Shown here piece after piece: positions 24,554 through 33,596 of a stretch of DNA of 64,000 nucleotides. The number at the start of each line of letters is the position of its first letter. Within the stretch, counting starts at the first letter, position 1. The translations under genes and the position numbers were made by a program. Under the pieces are notes generated by a model, which had not been told where the DNA came from, did not search any database, and saw only the letters and a list, made by a program, of their open reading frames with translations. Where the stretch lies: positions 2,674,501 through 2,738,500 of the forward strand of contig NC_010995.1 of NCBI RefSeq assembly GCF_000019225.1, read 5' to 3'. This DNA comes from Cellvibrio japonicus Ueda107 (lineage in GTDB: Bacteria > Pseudomonadota > Gammaproteobacteria > Pseudomonadales > Cellvibrionaceae).

Positions 24554-26239
24554 ATGAAAATCAAAACCTTGTTTGCGTTGAATGTGTTGGCAGCAACCCT
24601 GGCCGCTTGTGGTGGTGGCGATATTAATCTGAACCCGAGCAACACGGTCACCAACTCAAATAACACCACCAATAACAACACTGGCGGTGGAAATGGCACG
24701 ACCAATCCCTGTGCAACCTACACTGCATCCGGCCAGCAATTCCAGGGAGTGTATGCCAGTAATAACTGTACCTATAGTGTTAACTTTGTAAGTGACACCC
24801 GTCCACTGAGCGTGGATCTGTTTATCCCTGAATTGCCTGATAACGGACTGCATATTTTTGAAGACAGCCTGTTCGTAGGTCGCGATGTTAGCGAAGCCGA
24901 TGCGAATGCCGGTGTACGCGTCCCACAAAATGGTGAAGGCCCAACCCTGACTATCGCTGCCGGTGCCAAACTGGCTTTCTCTTCACCAGAAGATTACATG
25001 ATGATCGCTCGCGGTTCGCGCATTATCGCAGAAGGTACGGCAGCCAAACCAATCATTCTGAGTGCGGTCACTGACTTGCGTGATAACGATGCGACAGAAG
25101 CTGATCGCGGTCTGTGGGGTGGATTGCTGATTAACGGTAATGGCCTTACTAACAAATGTACCGACGCACAGCGTTTGTCCAGTGGTGTAAACCCACATAA
25201 TTGTCACATTACTGCTGAAGGCCGCCCCTCTACCTATGGTGGCAATAACAACAGTGAAAGTTCTGGCAGCCTGAGATATGTAGTTGTGAAACACGCCGGT
25301 TACGAAGTCGTAGACGGCAGTGAGTTAAACGGTATCACCTTCAACGCAGTAGGCTCAGGCACTATTGTTGAGTATGTACAAACCTATACAACGCAAGACG
25401 ATGGCTTTGAAATGTTCGGCGGTGCCGTCAACCTGAAATACGTTGTGGGTGTCAATATCGGTGACGACACCTATGACTTCTCTGAAGGTTGGACAGGTAA
25501 CATCCAATTTGCACTTTCCCTGGCTACCTCTGGTTCAAATACCTGTGTGGAAGCAGATAATACCGGTTCCGGTCGCGCGGATGACTTGCAACCTTTCACC
25601 AAAGGCCGCATTTCCAACCTGACCTGTATCACATCCAATGTTGACCGTGGTTTGGGTGATTCTCCCTCTGCCAAAGGTGACTCCGAAGGTCCTCTGTACC
25701 GCGAAGGGGTTTTCTTTGAAATGTATAACTCAATTATCACTTCCAATGCTGAAGGCATGGCCTCTAACGAATGTCTTGAGATTGTTGACTCTGAAGGTCC
25801 ACAAACTATTGCAGCAGCAAAAGCCGGTTGGTCAGCGGCATCCAGTAACTTTATCGCCTGTACCGAAGCCCTTAAACAAGGCGTTGACCCAGCTAACAGC
25901 GATTTCTCATTTGCAACATGGCTGAATACTGGTAGCAACCAAAATAACGTGGTTGTCGATGGCAGTGTCGCTGGCAGCTTGCCCGTTACCATTCTCGACG
26001 GTTTGGCAACCAACCCACGTGCTTACCTGACAGCACCGGCATTTGCCGATGGCAACACCACACCAATCACTATTCCGGTATTTGATGTTACTCGCCTGGA
26101 AGACGACTTTACTCCCAATGCAGTACCTGCACTGGGCAGCGCGGGCAGCAGCAGTTTCTTCTCTGAAGTGGATTTCATCGGTGCAGTAAAAGCAGGGGAT
26201 GACTGGACACTTGGTTGGACAGTAGGTCTGCACGACTAA
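24554..26239 (+). CDS. Secreted lipoprotein, beta-helix-like, partner of the TonB-dependent receptor
   Basis: 561 residues. The lipoprotein signal peptide ends LAAC-GGG near residue 18, followed by an Asn/Thr-rich linker (NTTNNNTGGGNG). The rest consists of short beta-type repeats with Gly/Asn turns (GLWGGLLINGNGLTNK near 195, EYVQTYTTQDDGFEMFGG near 280, DDTYDFSEGWTGNIQ near 305). Proteins of this look are commonly encoded beside TonB-dependent receptors; I do not know a proven function. The receptor gene follows after a terminator. Pho-box-like repeats lie upstream, so induction in low phosphate is proposed. The last residues (WTLGWTVGLHD) resemble the conserved end of this family. Confidence 0.7.
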   Translation: MKIKTLFALNVLAATLAACGGGDINLNPSNTVTNSNNTTNNNTGGGNGTTNPCATYTASGQQFQGVYASNNCTYSVNFVSDTRPLSVDLFIPELPDNGLHIFEDSLFVGRDVSEADANAGVRVPQNGEGPTLTIAAGAKLAFSSPEDYMMIARGSRIIAEGTAAKPIILSAVTDLRDNDATEADRGLWGGLLINGNGLTNKCTDAQRLSSGVNPHNCHITAEGRPSTYGGNNNSESSGSLRYVVVKHAGYEVVDGSELNGITFNAVGSGTIVEYVQTYTTQDDGFEMFGGAVNLKYVVGVNIGDDTYDFSEGWTGNIQFALSLATSGSNTCVEADNTGSGRADDLQPFTKGRISNLTCITSNVDRGLGDSPSAKGDSEGPLYREGVFFEMYNSIITSNAEGMASNECLEIVDSEGPQTIAAAKAGWSAASSNFIACTEALKQGVDPANSDFSFATWLNTGSNQNNVVVDGSVAGSLPVTILDGLATNPRAYLTAPAFADGNTTPITIPVFDVTRLEDDFTPNAVPALGSAGSSSFFSEVDFIGAVKAGDDWTLGWTVGLHD

Positions 26240-26271
26240 GACGAGTCTGCGTCCTTGCTGTAAACGGCATC

Positions 26272-26302
26272 AACAGGGGCGCCTATGGGCGCCTCTGTTC
26301 TT
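26272..26302 (+). terminator. Intrinsic terminator between lipoprotein and receptor genes
   Basis: AACAGGGGCGCC pairs with GGGCGCCTCTGTT around TAT, followed by CTTAAG. It probably lowers receptor expression relative to the lipoprotein. Confidence 0.65.
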
Positions 26303-26363
26303 AAGGCCAACAGTGAACAGGGTTCATCGTCTTCAGACCACCAGCAACGAAAAGGTCAGGATC

Positions 26364-29045
26364 ATGCAAAAAAAATCGCTCAATCGACACAAATTATTTA
26401 TCGCACTCTCCGCTGTCAGCGTGTCGCTTTCCGCAGCAGCCCAAGCCCAAACCGAAACAGCATCCGGCTCACAGACAATCATTGATGCTCCCGTACTTGA
26501 AGAAATGCTCGTGACGGGTCGTCAAGTCAGTGGTGCCCAATCCATTATTGACCAACGCCTGGAGGAAGCTTTTTCCGCCGATATTCTCGGTGGTGAACAA
26601 ATCGCCAGAGCAGGTGATTCCAACATCGCTATTGCACTGACTCGTGTTCCTGGTGTTACTTTGGTGGATGGTCAATATGTCTATGTACGCAGCCTGGGTG
26701 AGCGCTATTCCAGTGTGCAGCTCAATGGCGCCGCTGTACCCTCCCCCGAGCTGACGCGCAATGTATTGCCGCTGGATTTATTGCCCTCGTCCATCGTAAA
26801 GACATTGAAAGTCCAAAAAGCCTACTCTCCCGACTTACCTGCACATTTTGGCGGTGGTAATGTCGATATACGCACTACCAGTATTCCCGAAGATTTCGTG
26901 TTTGAATTATCCTTGGGCACGGGCTCTAACAGCGAGTCATCAGGTGACGGCCTGGGCTATGCGAGTAACAAACGCAACGGTTTACCCCATGACATCGATC
27001 AGGCATTGGATTTGTACCAAGGTAAAATCAATGTCAACGGTATTATTGATATTATCGATACCGATGGCGGCTCACCAACTCCGGAACAATTAACCGAAGC
27101 GCGAACGATCAACCGCAATCTGATGCTGTCACTGGATCGCGATATCGAAATTGAAAAAAAATCCAACGACCTAGATTTAAGTGGCAACTTGACCTTGGGA
27201 AACTCCTGGGCACTTACCGATGACCTCAGTATTGGCGCACTCCTGAACCTTTCGCGCGATGAGTCGGTTCGCAACAAAAACCAACACCGCAAAGCCATCG
27301 GCGATCCCGAGCAGATTTATTCGTTTATTGAACGTACCATAGACGAAACACGTGAGCTGGCCGGACTTAATGCCGGCATCAATTACCAGGACATGCATCA
27401 GATAGCGGTGAATGCCTACAACATCCGCATCGAAGAAGATGAAGCCCAAATAGATACAGGGCATGATGCCAGCAACCGCGCCCAGGACGGAAGCCAGACC
27501 GTTGATTACTCAACACGCTATGAAGAACGTGAACTGGAAGTGTACCAAGTATTGGGAGATCATAAATTCGACCAGCTCAGTGGCGGCTTATTCGGCGACC
27601 TGAAAGTTGATTGGTTTTATTCCGATGCAACCGCGACGACCAATATTCCCGGAAAAACGTCCGTTAAAGGCAATAACCGCATCGACACAACAACAGGCGA
27701 ACTTATTTCTACCCGTTTACTGGCCACATCTGCCATGGCCAGCGTTGCCTTTCTAAACCTCGAAGACCAGGTGGAAAGTTACGGGGTTAACGCCGCTCTG
27801 CCGCTATTGTTTGAAAATGCCGAAATTACCCTTTCCGGTGGGTACAGTTATAACGATAAAGCGCGCCAATATTATGGTTATACAGCCAATATTAATGCTA
27901 TTGGTGTTTCAGGTAATGTCCTTGCCGGAACACCGGGGACAGTGCTGACAGACGCAACCCTCAGTAATCTGGCTAATCCCTTTGAACTCACCATGGGTGG
28001 TGGCCTGGGTACTGAAAGTTACCTGGCAGCGCAAATGATCGATGCAGCCTATGGGATGTTTGACGCTAAGTGGGATGATACCTGGCGCCTGACAGCCGGT
28101 GCGCGTTATGAGGATTATCGCCAGGCCGTCTTGCCTATCGACCTACTGGACTATTCCGGTGAGTACCTTGGTAAATTAATTGAAGACCTGCAAAACGATG
28201 GACAGCGCTTTGCTATTCGTGATGACGGTTGGAAACCATCCGTTGCCCTGACTTACATGAACCAAGGCTTCATGGGAGCAGAAGACTTCCAGATTCGCGC
28301 CAGCTACGCGAAAACCCTGGTGCGCCCTGACTTGCGGGAACTATCCGAAGTGTTTTACATAGACCCGGAATTGGGAATACAGGTGCAGGGTAATCCCAAT
28401 CTGCAAAGCTCTGAGCTGGATCATTACGATCTGCGTACAGAATGGGTCTATGACAGCGGCGATAACTTTACCTTCTCGCTGTTCTATAAAGACGTGGCCA
28501 ACCCCATTGAGCAAAGTCGCGTTCCCGGCTCAGATGACTCCATTGTGTTGACCTTCTACAACGCCATATCCGGAAAGATTTATGGTGCAGAGTTCGAAGG
28601 TTTAAAAACCCTCGGGGCAGGCTTCTTTATAACAGGGAATATCACACTGACAGATTCGGAAATCGTCTCTCCTGCCGATGGTGGCTTTACCAATATTTCA
28701 CGCAAAATGACTGGTCAATCTGACTATGTTATCAACGCACAATTGGGCTACGACTCTGACAATGGAATGCATAGTGCTTCTCTGGTGTACAACGTTTTTG
28801 GTGAGCGGATCTACTACGCCGCACGCCTAAACGGACACGATGATGCATTCGAGCAACCCTTTAACTCATTGGATCTTATCTACTCGTTTTTCCCTACAGA
28901 GCAGCTGACTGCCAAAATAAAATTAGGCAACCTGCTTAACGAAAAACGTACCTTTGAACAAGTGAACTCAAATGGACAAAGTGTCACAATCCTTGAACAG
29001 GAAGTCGGTACCAGTTACAGCTTGGATGTGAAATATCGCTTCTAA
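26364..29045 (+). CDS. TonB-dependent outer-membrane receptor
   Basis: The start is placed at 26364 (AGG-rich site 5-9 bases upstream), giving 893 residues with a signal peptide ending SAAAQA. A TonB box EEMLVTG is near residue 35. The plug domain (ALTRVPGVTLVDGQYVYVRSLGERYSSVQLNG near 90-120, then HFGGGNVDIRT near 170) is followed by a 22-strand-type barrel ending in YRF with terminal Phe. There is no carboxypeptidase-like N-terminal extension. The ligand is unknown; the lipoprotein upstream and Pho-type control suggest a phosphate-bearing or phosphate-starvation-linked nutrient. A terminator follows. Confidence 0.9.
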   Translation: MQKKSLNRHKLFIALSAVSVSLSAAAQAQTETASGSQTIIDAPVLEEMLVTGRQVSGAQSIIDQRLEEAFSADILGGEQIARAGDSNIAIALTRVPGVTLVDGQYVYVRSLGERYSSVQLNGAAVPSPELTRNVLPLDLLPSSIVKTLKVQKAYSPDLPAHFGGGNVDIRTTSIPEDFVFELSLGTGSNSESSGDGLGYASNKRNGLPHDIDQALDLYQGKINVNGIIDIIDTDGGSPTPEQLTEARTINRNLMLSLDRDIEIEKKSNDLDLSGNLTLGNSWALTDDLSIGALLNLSRDESVRNKNQHRKAIGDPEQIYSFIERTIDETRELAGLNAGINYQDMHQIAVNAYNIRIEEDEAQIDTGHDASNRAQDGSQTVDYSTRYEERELEVYQVLGDHKFDQLSGGLFGDLKVDWFYSDATATTNIPGKTSVKGNNRIDTTTGELISTRLLATSAMASVAFLNLEDQVESYGVNAALPLLFENAEITLSGGYSYNDKARQYYGYTANINAIGVSGNVLAGTPGTVLTDATLSNLANPFELTMGGGLGTESYLAAQMIDAAYGMFDAKWDDTWRLTAGARYEDYRQAVLPIDLLDYSGEYLGKLIEDLQNDGQRFAIRDDGWKPSVALTYMNQGFMGAEDFQIRASYAKTLVRPDLRELSEVFYIDPELGIQVQGNPNLQSSELDHYDLRTEWVYDSGDNFTFSLFYKDVANPIEQSRVPGSDDSIVLTFYNAISGKIYGAEFEGLKTLGAGFFITGNITLTDSEIVSPADGGFTNISRKMTGQSDYVINAQLGYDSDNGMHSASLVYNVFGERIYYAARLNGHDDAFEQPFNSLDLIYSFFPTEQLTAKIKLGNLLNEKRTFEQVNSNGQSVTILEQEVGTSYSLDVKYRF

Positions 29046-29069
29046 CCAACCTGTGTAATAAGAAACCCC

Positions 29070-29096
29070 AAAGCGGCTCTTGTAGCCGCTTTTTTA
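29070..29096 (+). terminator. Intrinsic terminator of the receptor gene
   Basis: AAAGCGGCT, loop CTTGT, AGCCGCTTT and TTTT. Confidence 0.9.
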
Positions 29097-29197
29097 CATT
29101 TTCAAGACAGGGGTTTTATCCGGAAATACATTCTTCTTAATCCAAACAGCATTTTTTATCCGAAGCCATGATTATTTTTTCGAAAAAAAGGCAGAAA

Positions 29198-29215
29198 TTG
29201 TCACAATATATTCAC
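29198..29215 (+). promoter_or_regulatory. Pho-box-like site before the TonB-C-like gene
   Basis: TTGTCAC-AATA-TATTCAC: two 7-base units 11 bases apart, with 6 and 4-5 matches to CTGTMAY and an AT spacer as in PhoB sites. Possible -10 TAATCT at 29238. Confidence 0.45.
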
Positions 29216-29341
29216 ATAAATGTGCATGGTGCAGTGCTAATCTAACAACAAGATCGACGCCAAAGCACTTTTTCGGTGCCCTAGCGCGGCGGTTGACCCA
29301 CAATGGCCCATCAGCCCTTACGCCTTTTAAGGAGCACCCAC

Positions 29342-30067
29342 ATGAACAACAACAGCTCAAAAAACATGATTCGCTCGCTATTGATTATGGCAGCCATGGG
29401 TTCACTCGCCAGTTACGCCACAGAATATACACCGGCCAAATTTGGCGATGCCGCATCAGTATTAACCCAACACATTACCCTGCCCTCCAGTTTTGGTGAG
29501 GGGGTTAAAACGGTCGCGGTTTACTGCCAGGCCGATGTACTCACTACCGGTGACCTGAACAATATTAACTGTTACGAAAACAACTCTCTGCTCTCTATGA
29601 AAGCGTCTACCGAATCGGCACTGAAATCAGCCACATTTAGTGCAGCCAGTATTGATAGCCAGGCGATTCCGGTCAGGATGCAATTCCGGGTTATCTACTC
29701 TATCAGCGGAACCCAGGCACCTATTGTACTTTTACCCAACCTGGGAACCCTGCAAGCCAAGTATGGAGTGGATTACTTTGCCCCCCAGGAACGTTTGGAT
29801 AAACACGACTGGTACGTCCAGTACTCCACGAAAACGCGCGGTGACGGCAAACTCTTCTTTGCCGATTCAAAAGTGACCCGTGTCATGGCCAATATCGAAG
29901 CAGATGGCGTCGTTGAGTCAGTCAGCACCATAGAAGCGGCTGCGCGCAAGAAAGCCGATGCCGATACCATCGAGAGCGCCTTGAAAAAATCCCGTTTTAT
30001 TCCCGGATTTGTACAAGACAAGGCAACACCTATGCACTATATCGCCGTGGTGAATTACGAAAAATAA
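29342..30067 (+). CDS. Exported protein with a TonB C-terminal-like domain
   Basis: The ATG at 29342 follows AAGGAGCACCCAC. 241 residues with a signal peptide (MIRSLLIMAAMGSLASYA, cleavage near residue 27). The last 90 residues resemble a TonB C-terminal domain: ANIEADGVVESVSTIEAA, then SALKKSRFIPGFVQDKATP and a final beta strand VVNYEK. After signal cleavage nothing anchors it, unlike true TonB, so it may be a soluble periplasmic relative. It follows the receptor gene as a separate unit with its own Pho-like site. Energy transduction is not claimed. Confidence 0.6.
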   Translation: MNNNSSKNMIRSLLIMAAMGSLASYATEYTPAKFGDAASVLTQHITLPSSFGEGVKTVAVYCQADVLTTGDLNNINCYENNSLLSMKASTESALKSATFSAASIDSQAIPVRMQFRVIYSISGTQAPIVLLPNLGTLQAKYGVDYFAPQERLDKHDWYVQYSTKTRGDGKLFFADSKVTRVMANIEADGVVESVSTIEAAARKKADADTIESALKKSRFIPGFVQDKATPMHYIAVVNYEK

Positions 30068-30080
30068 TCACCGATTTCAG

Positions 30081-30116
30081 CAATAAAAAAGCCGCATAAC
30101 TGCGGCTTTTTTATTG
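30081..30116. terminator. Bidirectional intrinsic terminator
   Basis: CAATAAAAAAGCCGCA, loop TAAC, TGCGGCTTTTTTATTG; A- and T-tracts on both sides serve the convergent genes. Confidence 0.92.
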
Positions 30117-30147
30117 CGCCTGACCCGTCCTGAATAAAGTTGACACA

Positions 30148-30639
30148 TTACAAAACACACTCAAACTCTATGGTCAATTGGATGCGCCCCATCGCCAGTG
30201 GTTTGTAACTCTCACTCAGTAAACGAAAACCTTTAGGGCACTCCGCCATCGCGCGCGGCAACAGCTGTGTACGGGCAAGAGACGTATTCGCCCATTGATC
30301 AACTTCTACCGACAGCGAAAAACGTTTGGATGTTACCGCAACAGCGGGCGCTGCCTCGGCTTTCGCCAAGGTTTTAGTGGATGTTCCCGGCCCTGTATCC
30401 AATACCGCCCCACCCTCGGCATTTTTTTTGAATGCCCGGTGTAATACACCATTCAGCCCGCGATTTGAGTAATCGCAGCCAGAGTGATTAACATTCATAG
30501 AGTCAGCCACATCAACCGCTGCTGCGCATTTGTCGTCAGAATTCTTTTCTGCATTGGTGTTGTCATCAGCTGTCGCCAGCACAGGTAACACACACAAACC
30601 CAGGATTGAAAAAACGCTCTTCATTTTACGCATAGCCAT
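30148..30639 (-). CDS. Small secreted protein of unknown function
   Basis: About 163 residues from the ATG at 30639 (further ATGs at 30633 and 30624; no good ribosome site decides). A signal peptide (SVFSILGLCVLPVLATA) is followed by an acidic Asn-rich stretch and several cysteines (DDKCAAAVDVA, HSGCDYSNRG, MAECPKGF, FECVL), which suit disulfides in the periplasm or outside. I recognise no family. It lies between the TonB-C-like gene (convergent) and the porin gene (same strand, downstream of porin's terminator). Confidence 0.5.
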   Translation of the reverse strand: MAMRKMKSVFSILGLCVLPVLATADDNTNAEKNSDDKCAAAVDVADSMNVNHSGCDYSNRGLNGVLHRAFKKNAEGGAVLDTGPGTSTKTLAKAEAAPAVAVTSKRFSLSVEVDQWANTSLARTQLLPRAMAECPKGFRLLSESYKPLAMGRIQLTIEFECVL

Positions 30640-30744
30640 CACTCTGATCGAATTTAGAATATTTCGGTTTGAACCCGCTTTTCACTCCGGCATTCCCCTA
30701 CCCGTCCATCAAAAGCCCGATTGTGGCAATTCCGGCCCCAAAGC

Positions 30745-30770
30745 ACAAAGGGTGCCGAAGCACCCTTTGT
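30745..30770 (-). terminator. Intrinsic terminator of the porin gene
   Basis: ACAAAGGGTGC, loop CGAA, GCACCCTTTGT; modest U content beyond the stem on the minus strand. Confidence 0.7.
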
Positions 30771-30788
30771 TATCCTGACCAGGCCTGA

Positions 30789-31718
30789 TTAGAATTTCAG
30801 GTCCAGGCCTATGCCGAGATAATCATCATCGCGGGCAGTGGCCGCCGGTAAATCAATGCTGTTTTCAACATGGGTGTAGTAGCCAAACAGGGTTACGTTT
30901 TTGGACAGTTTATAGTCCGCCCCCAAGCTGGCAGTTTCACCATCCGCCATTCTGACATCAGACTGGCCGTACTGTGCTTTCAGGACCCACTGGTCGTTCA
31001 GGTTCCACAGAACAGAACCCAGTACGCCATTTTCCTTGTCATTAACACCATCGTCATAAGACTCGCCCAATACACCTAACTGCACAGGGCCCAGGGTAAA
31101 GCGGCCAACCAGGCGCACAAGATCCACCCCTTCAGCTTCAACGTCCTGATCAACGGCAACACCCAGATAAAAACTGTCGGCAGTGTAACCAAAAGAGGCT
31201 GAAATACCATTATCAACATCATTGGTTTCTTTAGTGATGTAAGCCACCGAACCGGAGAAACCACCACCAAAGCCCGGAGTCACGTACTGAACGATGTTGC
31301 TGGCGCGAATTTCACCTTTAAAAATCGTGGTGATATCCCCTTCCAGATCATTAAACAAATCCACTTTTTCCTGAAGCACTTTGGTCGGTGTATCAAAGTG
31401 GCCGCCCATGATAGTACCGGCAGATCCCTGGAGACCTACATAAATATTTCGTTGACTAAAGGTGCCACTGCTACCTACGCCATCATCTACCTCAGTTTGA
31501 TATTCAAACTGGTAGATCGCCTTGATACCAGACGTGATTTCCTCCCCGCCTTTGATACCAATACGCGAGGCGTTACTCACCAATTCGATCTTGTCTTCAC
31601 CAACCGCTTCATCAGCATTTTGCAAAGATACATTGGCTTTACCGTAAACAATTACTTCGGCAGCTGCCGTTAGCGGCAGGGTTGAAGCAATCAGCAGAGC
31701 AAGTAAGGATTTTTTCAT
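30789..31718 (-). CDS. Gram-negative general-type porin, probably phosphate-starvation induced
   Basis: 309 residues. Signal peptide MKKSLLALLIASTLPLTAAA, then the porin start VIVYGKANVSLQNAD, the ASRIGIKGGEEI segment near residue 50, GLQGSAGTIMGGHFDTP near 93, and a barrel ending LGIGLDLKF with terminal Phe. The length fits 16-stranded trimeric porins. GAGAAGACTC-type sequence with GGAG lies before the ATG. Six 7-base repeats in 11-bp phase, resembling tandem Pho boxes, with a spaced -10 element sit upstream, so phosphate-limited expression is proposed. Anion selectivity cannot be judged by eye. Confidence 0.87.
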   Translation of the reverse strand: MKKSLLALLIASTLPLTAAAEVIVYGKANVSLQNADEAVGEDKIELVSNASRIGIKGGEEITSGIKAIYQFEYQTEVDDGVGSSGTFSQRNIYVGLQGSAGTIMGGHFDTPTKVLQEKVDLFNDLEGDITTIFKGEIRASNIVQYVTPGFGGGFSGSVAYITKETNDVDNGISASFGYTADSFYLGVAVDQDVEAEGVDLVRLVGRFTLGPVQLGVLGESYDDGVNDKENGVLGSVLWNLNDQWVLKAQYGQSDVRMADGETASLGADYKLSKNVTLFGYYTHVENSIDLPAATARDDDYLGIGLDLKF

Positions 31719-31776
31719 GGAGTCTTCTCCTTGAAGAGTCTATATGTTGTTTGGGAGTAAAAGCTGAACATCGAAC

Positions 31777-31782
31777 GTTAGA
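31777..31782 (-). promoter_or_regulatory. -10 element of the porin promoter
   Basis: TCTAAC on the minus strand (4 of 6 to TATAAT), 9 bases downstream of the last Pho-like unit, the geometry of PhoB-activated promoters where the Pho box replaces the -35. Confidence 0.45.
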
Positions 31783-31791
31783 CACCGGCAG

Positions 31792-31853
31792 GTGACACCC
31801 GGATGACAGTTTGGCGACTATTATGTTAATAATTTATGACAATAATGTGACCA
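31792..31853 (-). promoter_or_regulatory. Tandem Pho boxes before the porin gene
   Basis: Minus-strand 7-base units start every 11 bases at 31853, 31842, 31831, 31820, 31809 and 31798: TGGTCAC, TTGTCAT, TATTAAC, TAGTCGC, CTGTCAT, GTGTCAC. The last pair, CTGTCAT-CCGG-GTGTCAC, is a near-consensus Pho box, and the first pair is a second good one. Confidence 0.7.
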
Positions 31854-31965
31854 ACAACAATTGTTAGCGATTTAGATTGCCAGAAATGCCCCATAATCAG
31901 GCCAGGAATACAAGGCGGGGGGATTTTGCCCAATTTTCGCCCAGCAAGAAAGACCTATAAGCGCT

Positions 31966-32712
31966 TTATTCGATGTGGCTCACCAAATGAAGGTCAAATA
32001 ATTTCCTGATCAATTCTTCACCAGCGGTAAATAATTCCTCTGGATTAGCGTGATTAAGCTCCGCAGCAATCTGTTGTAGAACATCGCGCAAACATGCATC
32101 GGGTGTTGATTGCAAGAGGCATAACAGACGCTGGGTTAAGGCATTGGACTCCATGAATTTAACCTGATCCAGGCGATTGCGATATACCAATAAATAGGTC
32201 TGCTGTTCTTGCGTAGGTTGAAAATCAGGCGATATTTTATGCACTGGAAACTGATACAGCAGATTCATCACCAGTGGTGATACCCGAGGTTTGGCCCTGA
32301 GCAAGTTTGCAGGAGGAAAATCCCCTGCGTCAGGCAGCTCGACATGAGCAACATCCAGCGCCAACTCTACCCATTCATAATGGGCCAACTCAATTAAGAA
32401 CGGAGGATCTGTCTCCTGCCGTCCTCGCTCATGGAGTAAATAAGCCAGGAACTCCTGGCTTATTTCCAAAAAATAGGGGGTTTGTGCCCGGTGCCGGGCA
32501 ACAAAGCCTCGCACCAGCGCCAGCCAGCTGACATCATCCATCAGGCTGCGCAATACTGGAAAAGCACCTGCAATAAAATGCTCGATATTATTAAAAATCA
32601 AATCGCGATAAATCGCCAAACGCCGGTCCTCGATGTCAACCGGAGGTGGAAATTGTTGCGGATCGCGTAAATGTGCCGTAAAAATATATTGTGTTTGCTG
32701 AAATGATTTCAT
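31966..32712 (-). CDS. HvfC/BufC-type DUF2063 partner protein
   Basis: 248 residues. The N-terminal DUF2063 region (RLAIYRDLIFNNIEHFIAGAFPVLRSL near residue 32, then FVARHRAQTPYFLEISQEFLAYL near 70) is the 'putative DNA-binding' family that in fact serves as the partner of MNIO enzymes. In bufferin/Hvf systems it presents the precursor peptide to the enzyme. Its ATG overlaps the stop of the DUF692 gene (ATGA), so the two are coupled. Cytoplasmic. Last gene of the three-gene operon; no DoxX-type gene follows. Confidence 0.85.
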   Translation of the reverse strand: MKSFQQTQYIFTAHLRDPQQFPPPVDIEDRRLAIYRDLIFNNIEHFIAGAFPVLRSLMDDVSWLALVRGFVARHRAQTPYFLEISQEFLAYLLHERGRQETDPPFLIELAHYEWVELALDVAHVELPDAGDFPPANLLRAKPRVSPLVMNLLYQFPVHKISPDFQPTQEQQTYLLVYRNRLDQVKFMESNALTQRLLCLLQSTPDACLRDVLQQIAAELNHANPEELFTAGEELIRKLFDLHLVSHIE

Positions 32713-33587
32713 AAAACCAGAGACAATCCCGCGTTTTTATTCCGGTTACGTTGATCAGTCGCAATAGCCTGCAAGGCGGTGATCTGCTGTAACTCCGCCA
32801 ACAACTCAGATATGGGCGGTATATTGAAATCACGCTCCAGCAACGTGGGTTTGACGCCGAAAAATTCGTAGCTATGGGCCAAGAGTTGCCACACAGGATC
32901 AATCACCGGAGCACCGTGCGTATCTACCCGCAAATCCTCTGCCTCGAGGAAGTGGCCTGCAATATGGATATAAGCCGTACGCTCACCCGGCAGTGCCCGC
33001 AAAAACTCAACCGGGTCATAGCCGTGATTGATACTGTTGACGTATACATTATTGACATCCAGCAAGAGGGCGCAGTCTGCCTCCCGGATAACGGCATTTA
33101 TAAATTCCGCTTCACTCATCTCCTGCTGGGGAGCGCAATAATAAGAGGCATTTTCAATGGCAATACGCTGGCCAAGAATATCCTGCGCTTCGCGAATACG
33201 CCCGGCCACATAATGAACGGCCTCTTCCGTGAAAGGAATGGGCAACAAATCATAAAGCTGCCCTTGATCACTGGAATAACTCAGATGCTCGGAGTAATAG
33301 CGAATCTGGTGCTGCGCCATAAAATCCCGGATGTCACCCAGCAACTCGCGATTTAGCGGCGCAGGCGAACCTATGGATAAAGACAAGCCATGGCAGACAA
33401 AGGGGAAACGCTCGGTGTAGGCACGAAATTCTTTTCCCAGTCGCCCACCAACACGAATCCAGTTCTCCGGTGCGACCTCCATAAACTGGATTTCATCTGT
33501 GCCAAGATGGTTGAGTGGATGTAATAAACTCCGGCGCAAGCCTAAACCTGCACCGGATACCTCTGCGGTGAAATTATTCACTGCCAT
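32709..33587 (-). CDS. MNIO-family (DUF692) peptide-modifying enzyme, HvfB/BufB-like
   Basis: 292 residues of the multinuclear non-heme iron oxidase family, a TIM-barrel. Landmarks: GAGLGLRRSLLHPL near residue 10, EVAPENWI near 36, CHGLSLSIGS near 63, YYSEHLSYS near 96, ENASYY near 140, LLLDVNNVYVNS near 175 and HIAGHF near 210. The His/Asp/Glu residues in these segments bind iron. In HvfABC/bufferin systems the enzyme modifies precursor cysteines to copper-binding heterocycles. It lies 9 bp after the precursor gene and overlaps hvfC, a standard RiPP operon. Confidence 0.92.
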   Translation of the reverse strand: MAVNNFTAEVSGAGLGLRRSLLHPLNHLGTDEIQFMEVAPENWIRVGGRLGKEFRAYTERFPFVCHGLSLSIGSPAPLNRELLGDIRDFMAQHQIRYYSEHLSYSSDQGQLYDLLPIPFTEEAVHYVAGRIREAQDILGQRIAIENASYYCAPQQEMSEAEFINAVIREADCALLLDVNNVYVNSINHGYDPVEFLRALPGERTAYIHIAGHFLEAEDLRVDTHGAPVIDPVWQLLAHSYEFFGVKPTLLERDFNIPPISELLAELQQITALQAIATDQRNRNKNAGLSLVL

Positions 33588-33596
33588 TATTGGGCA

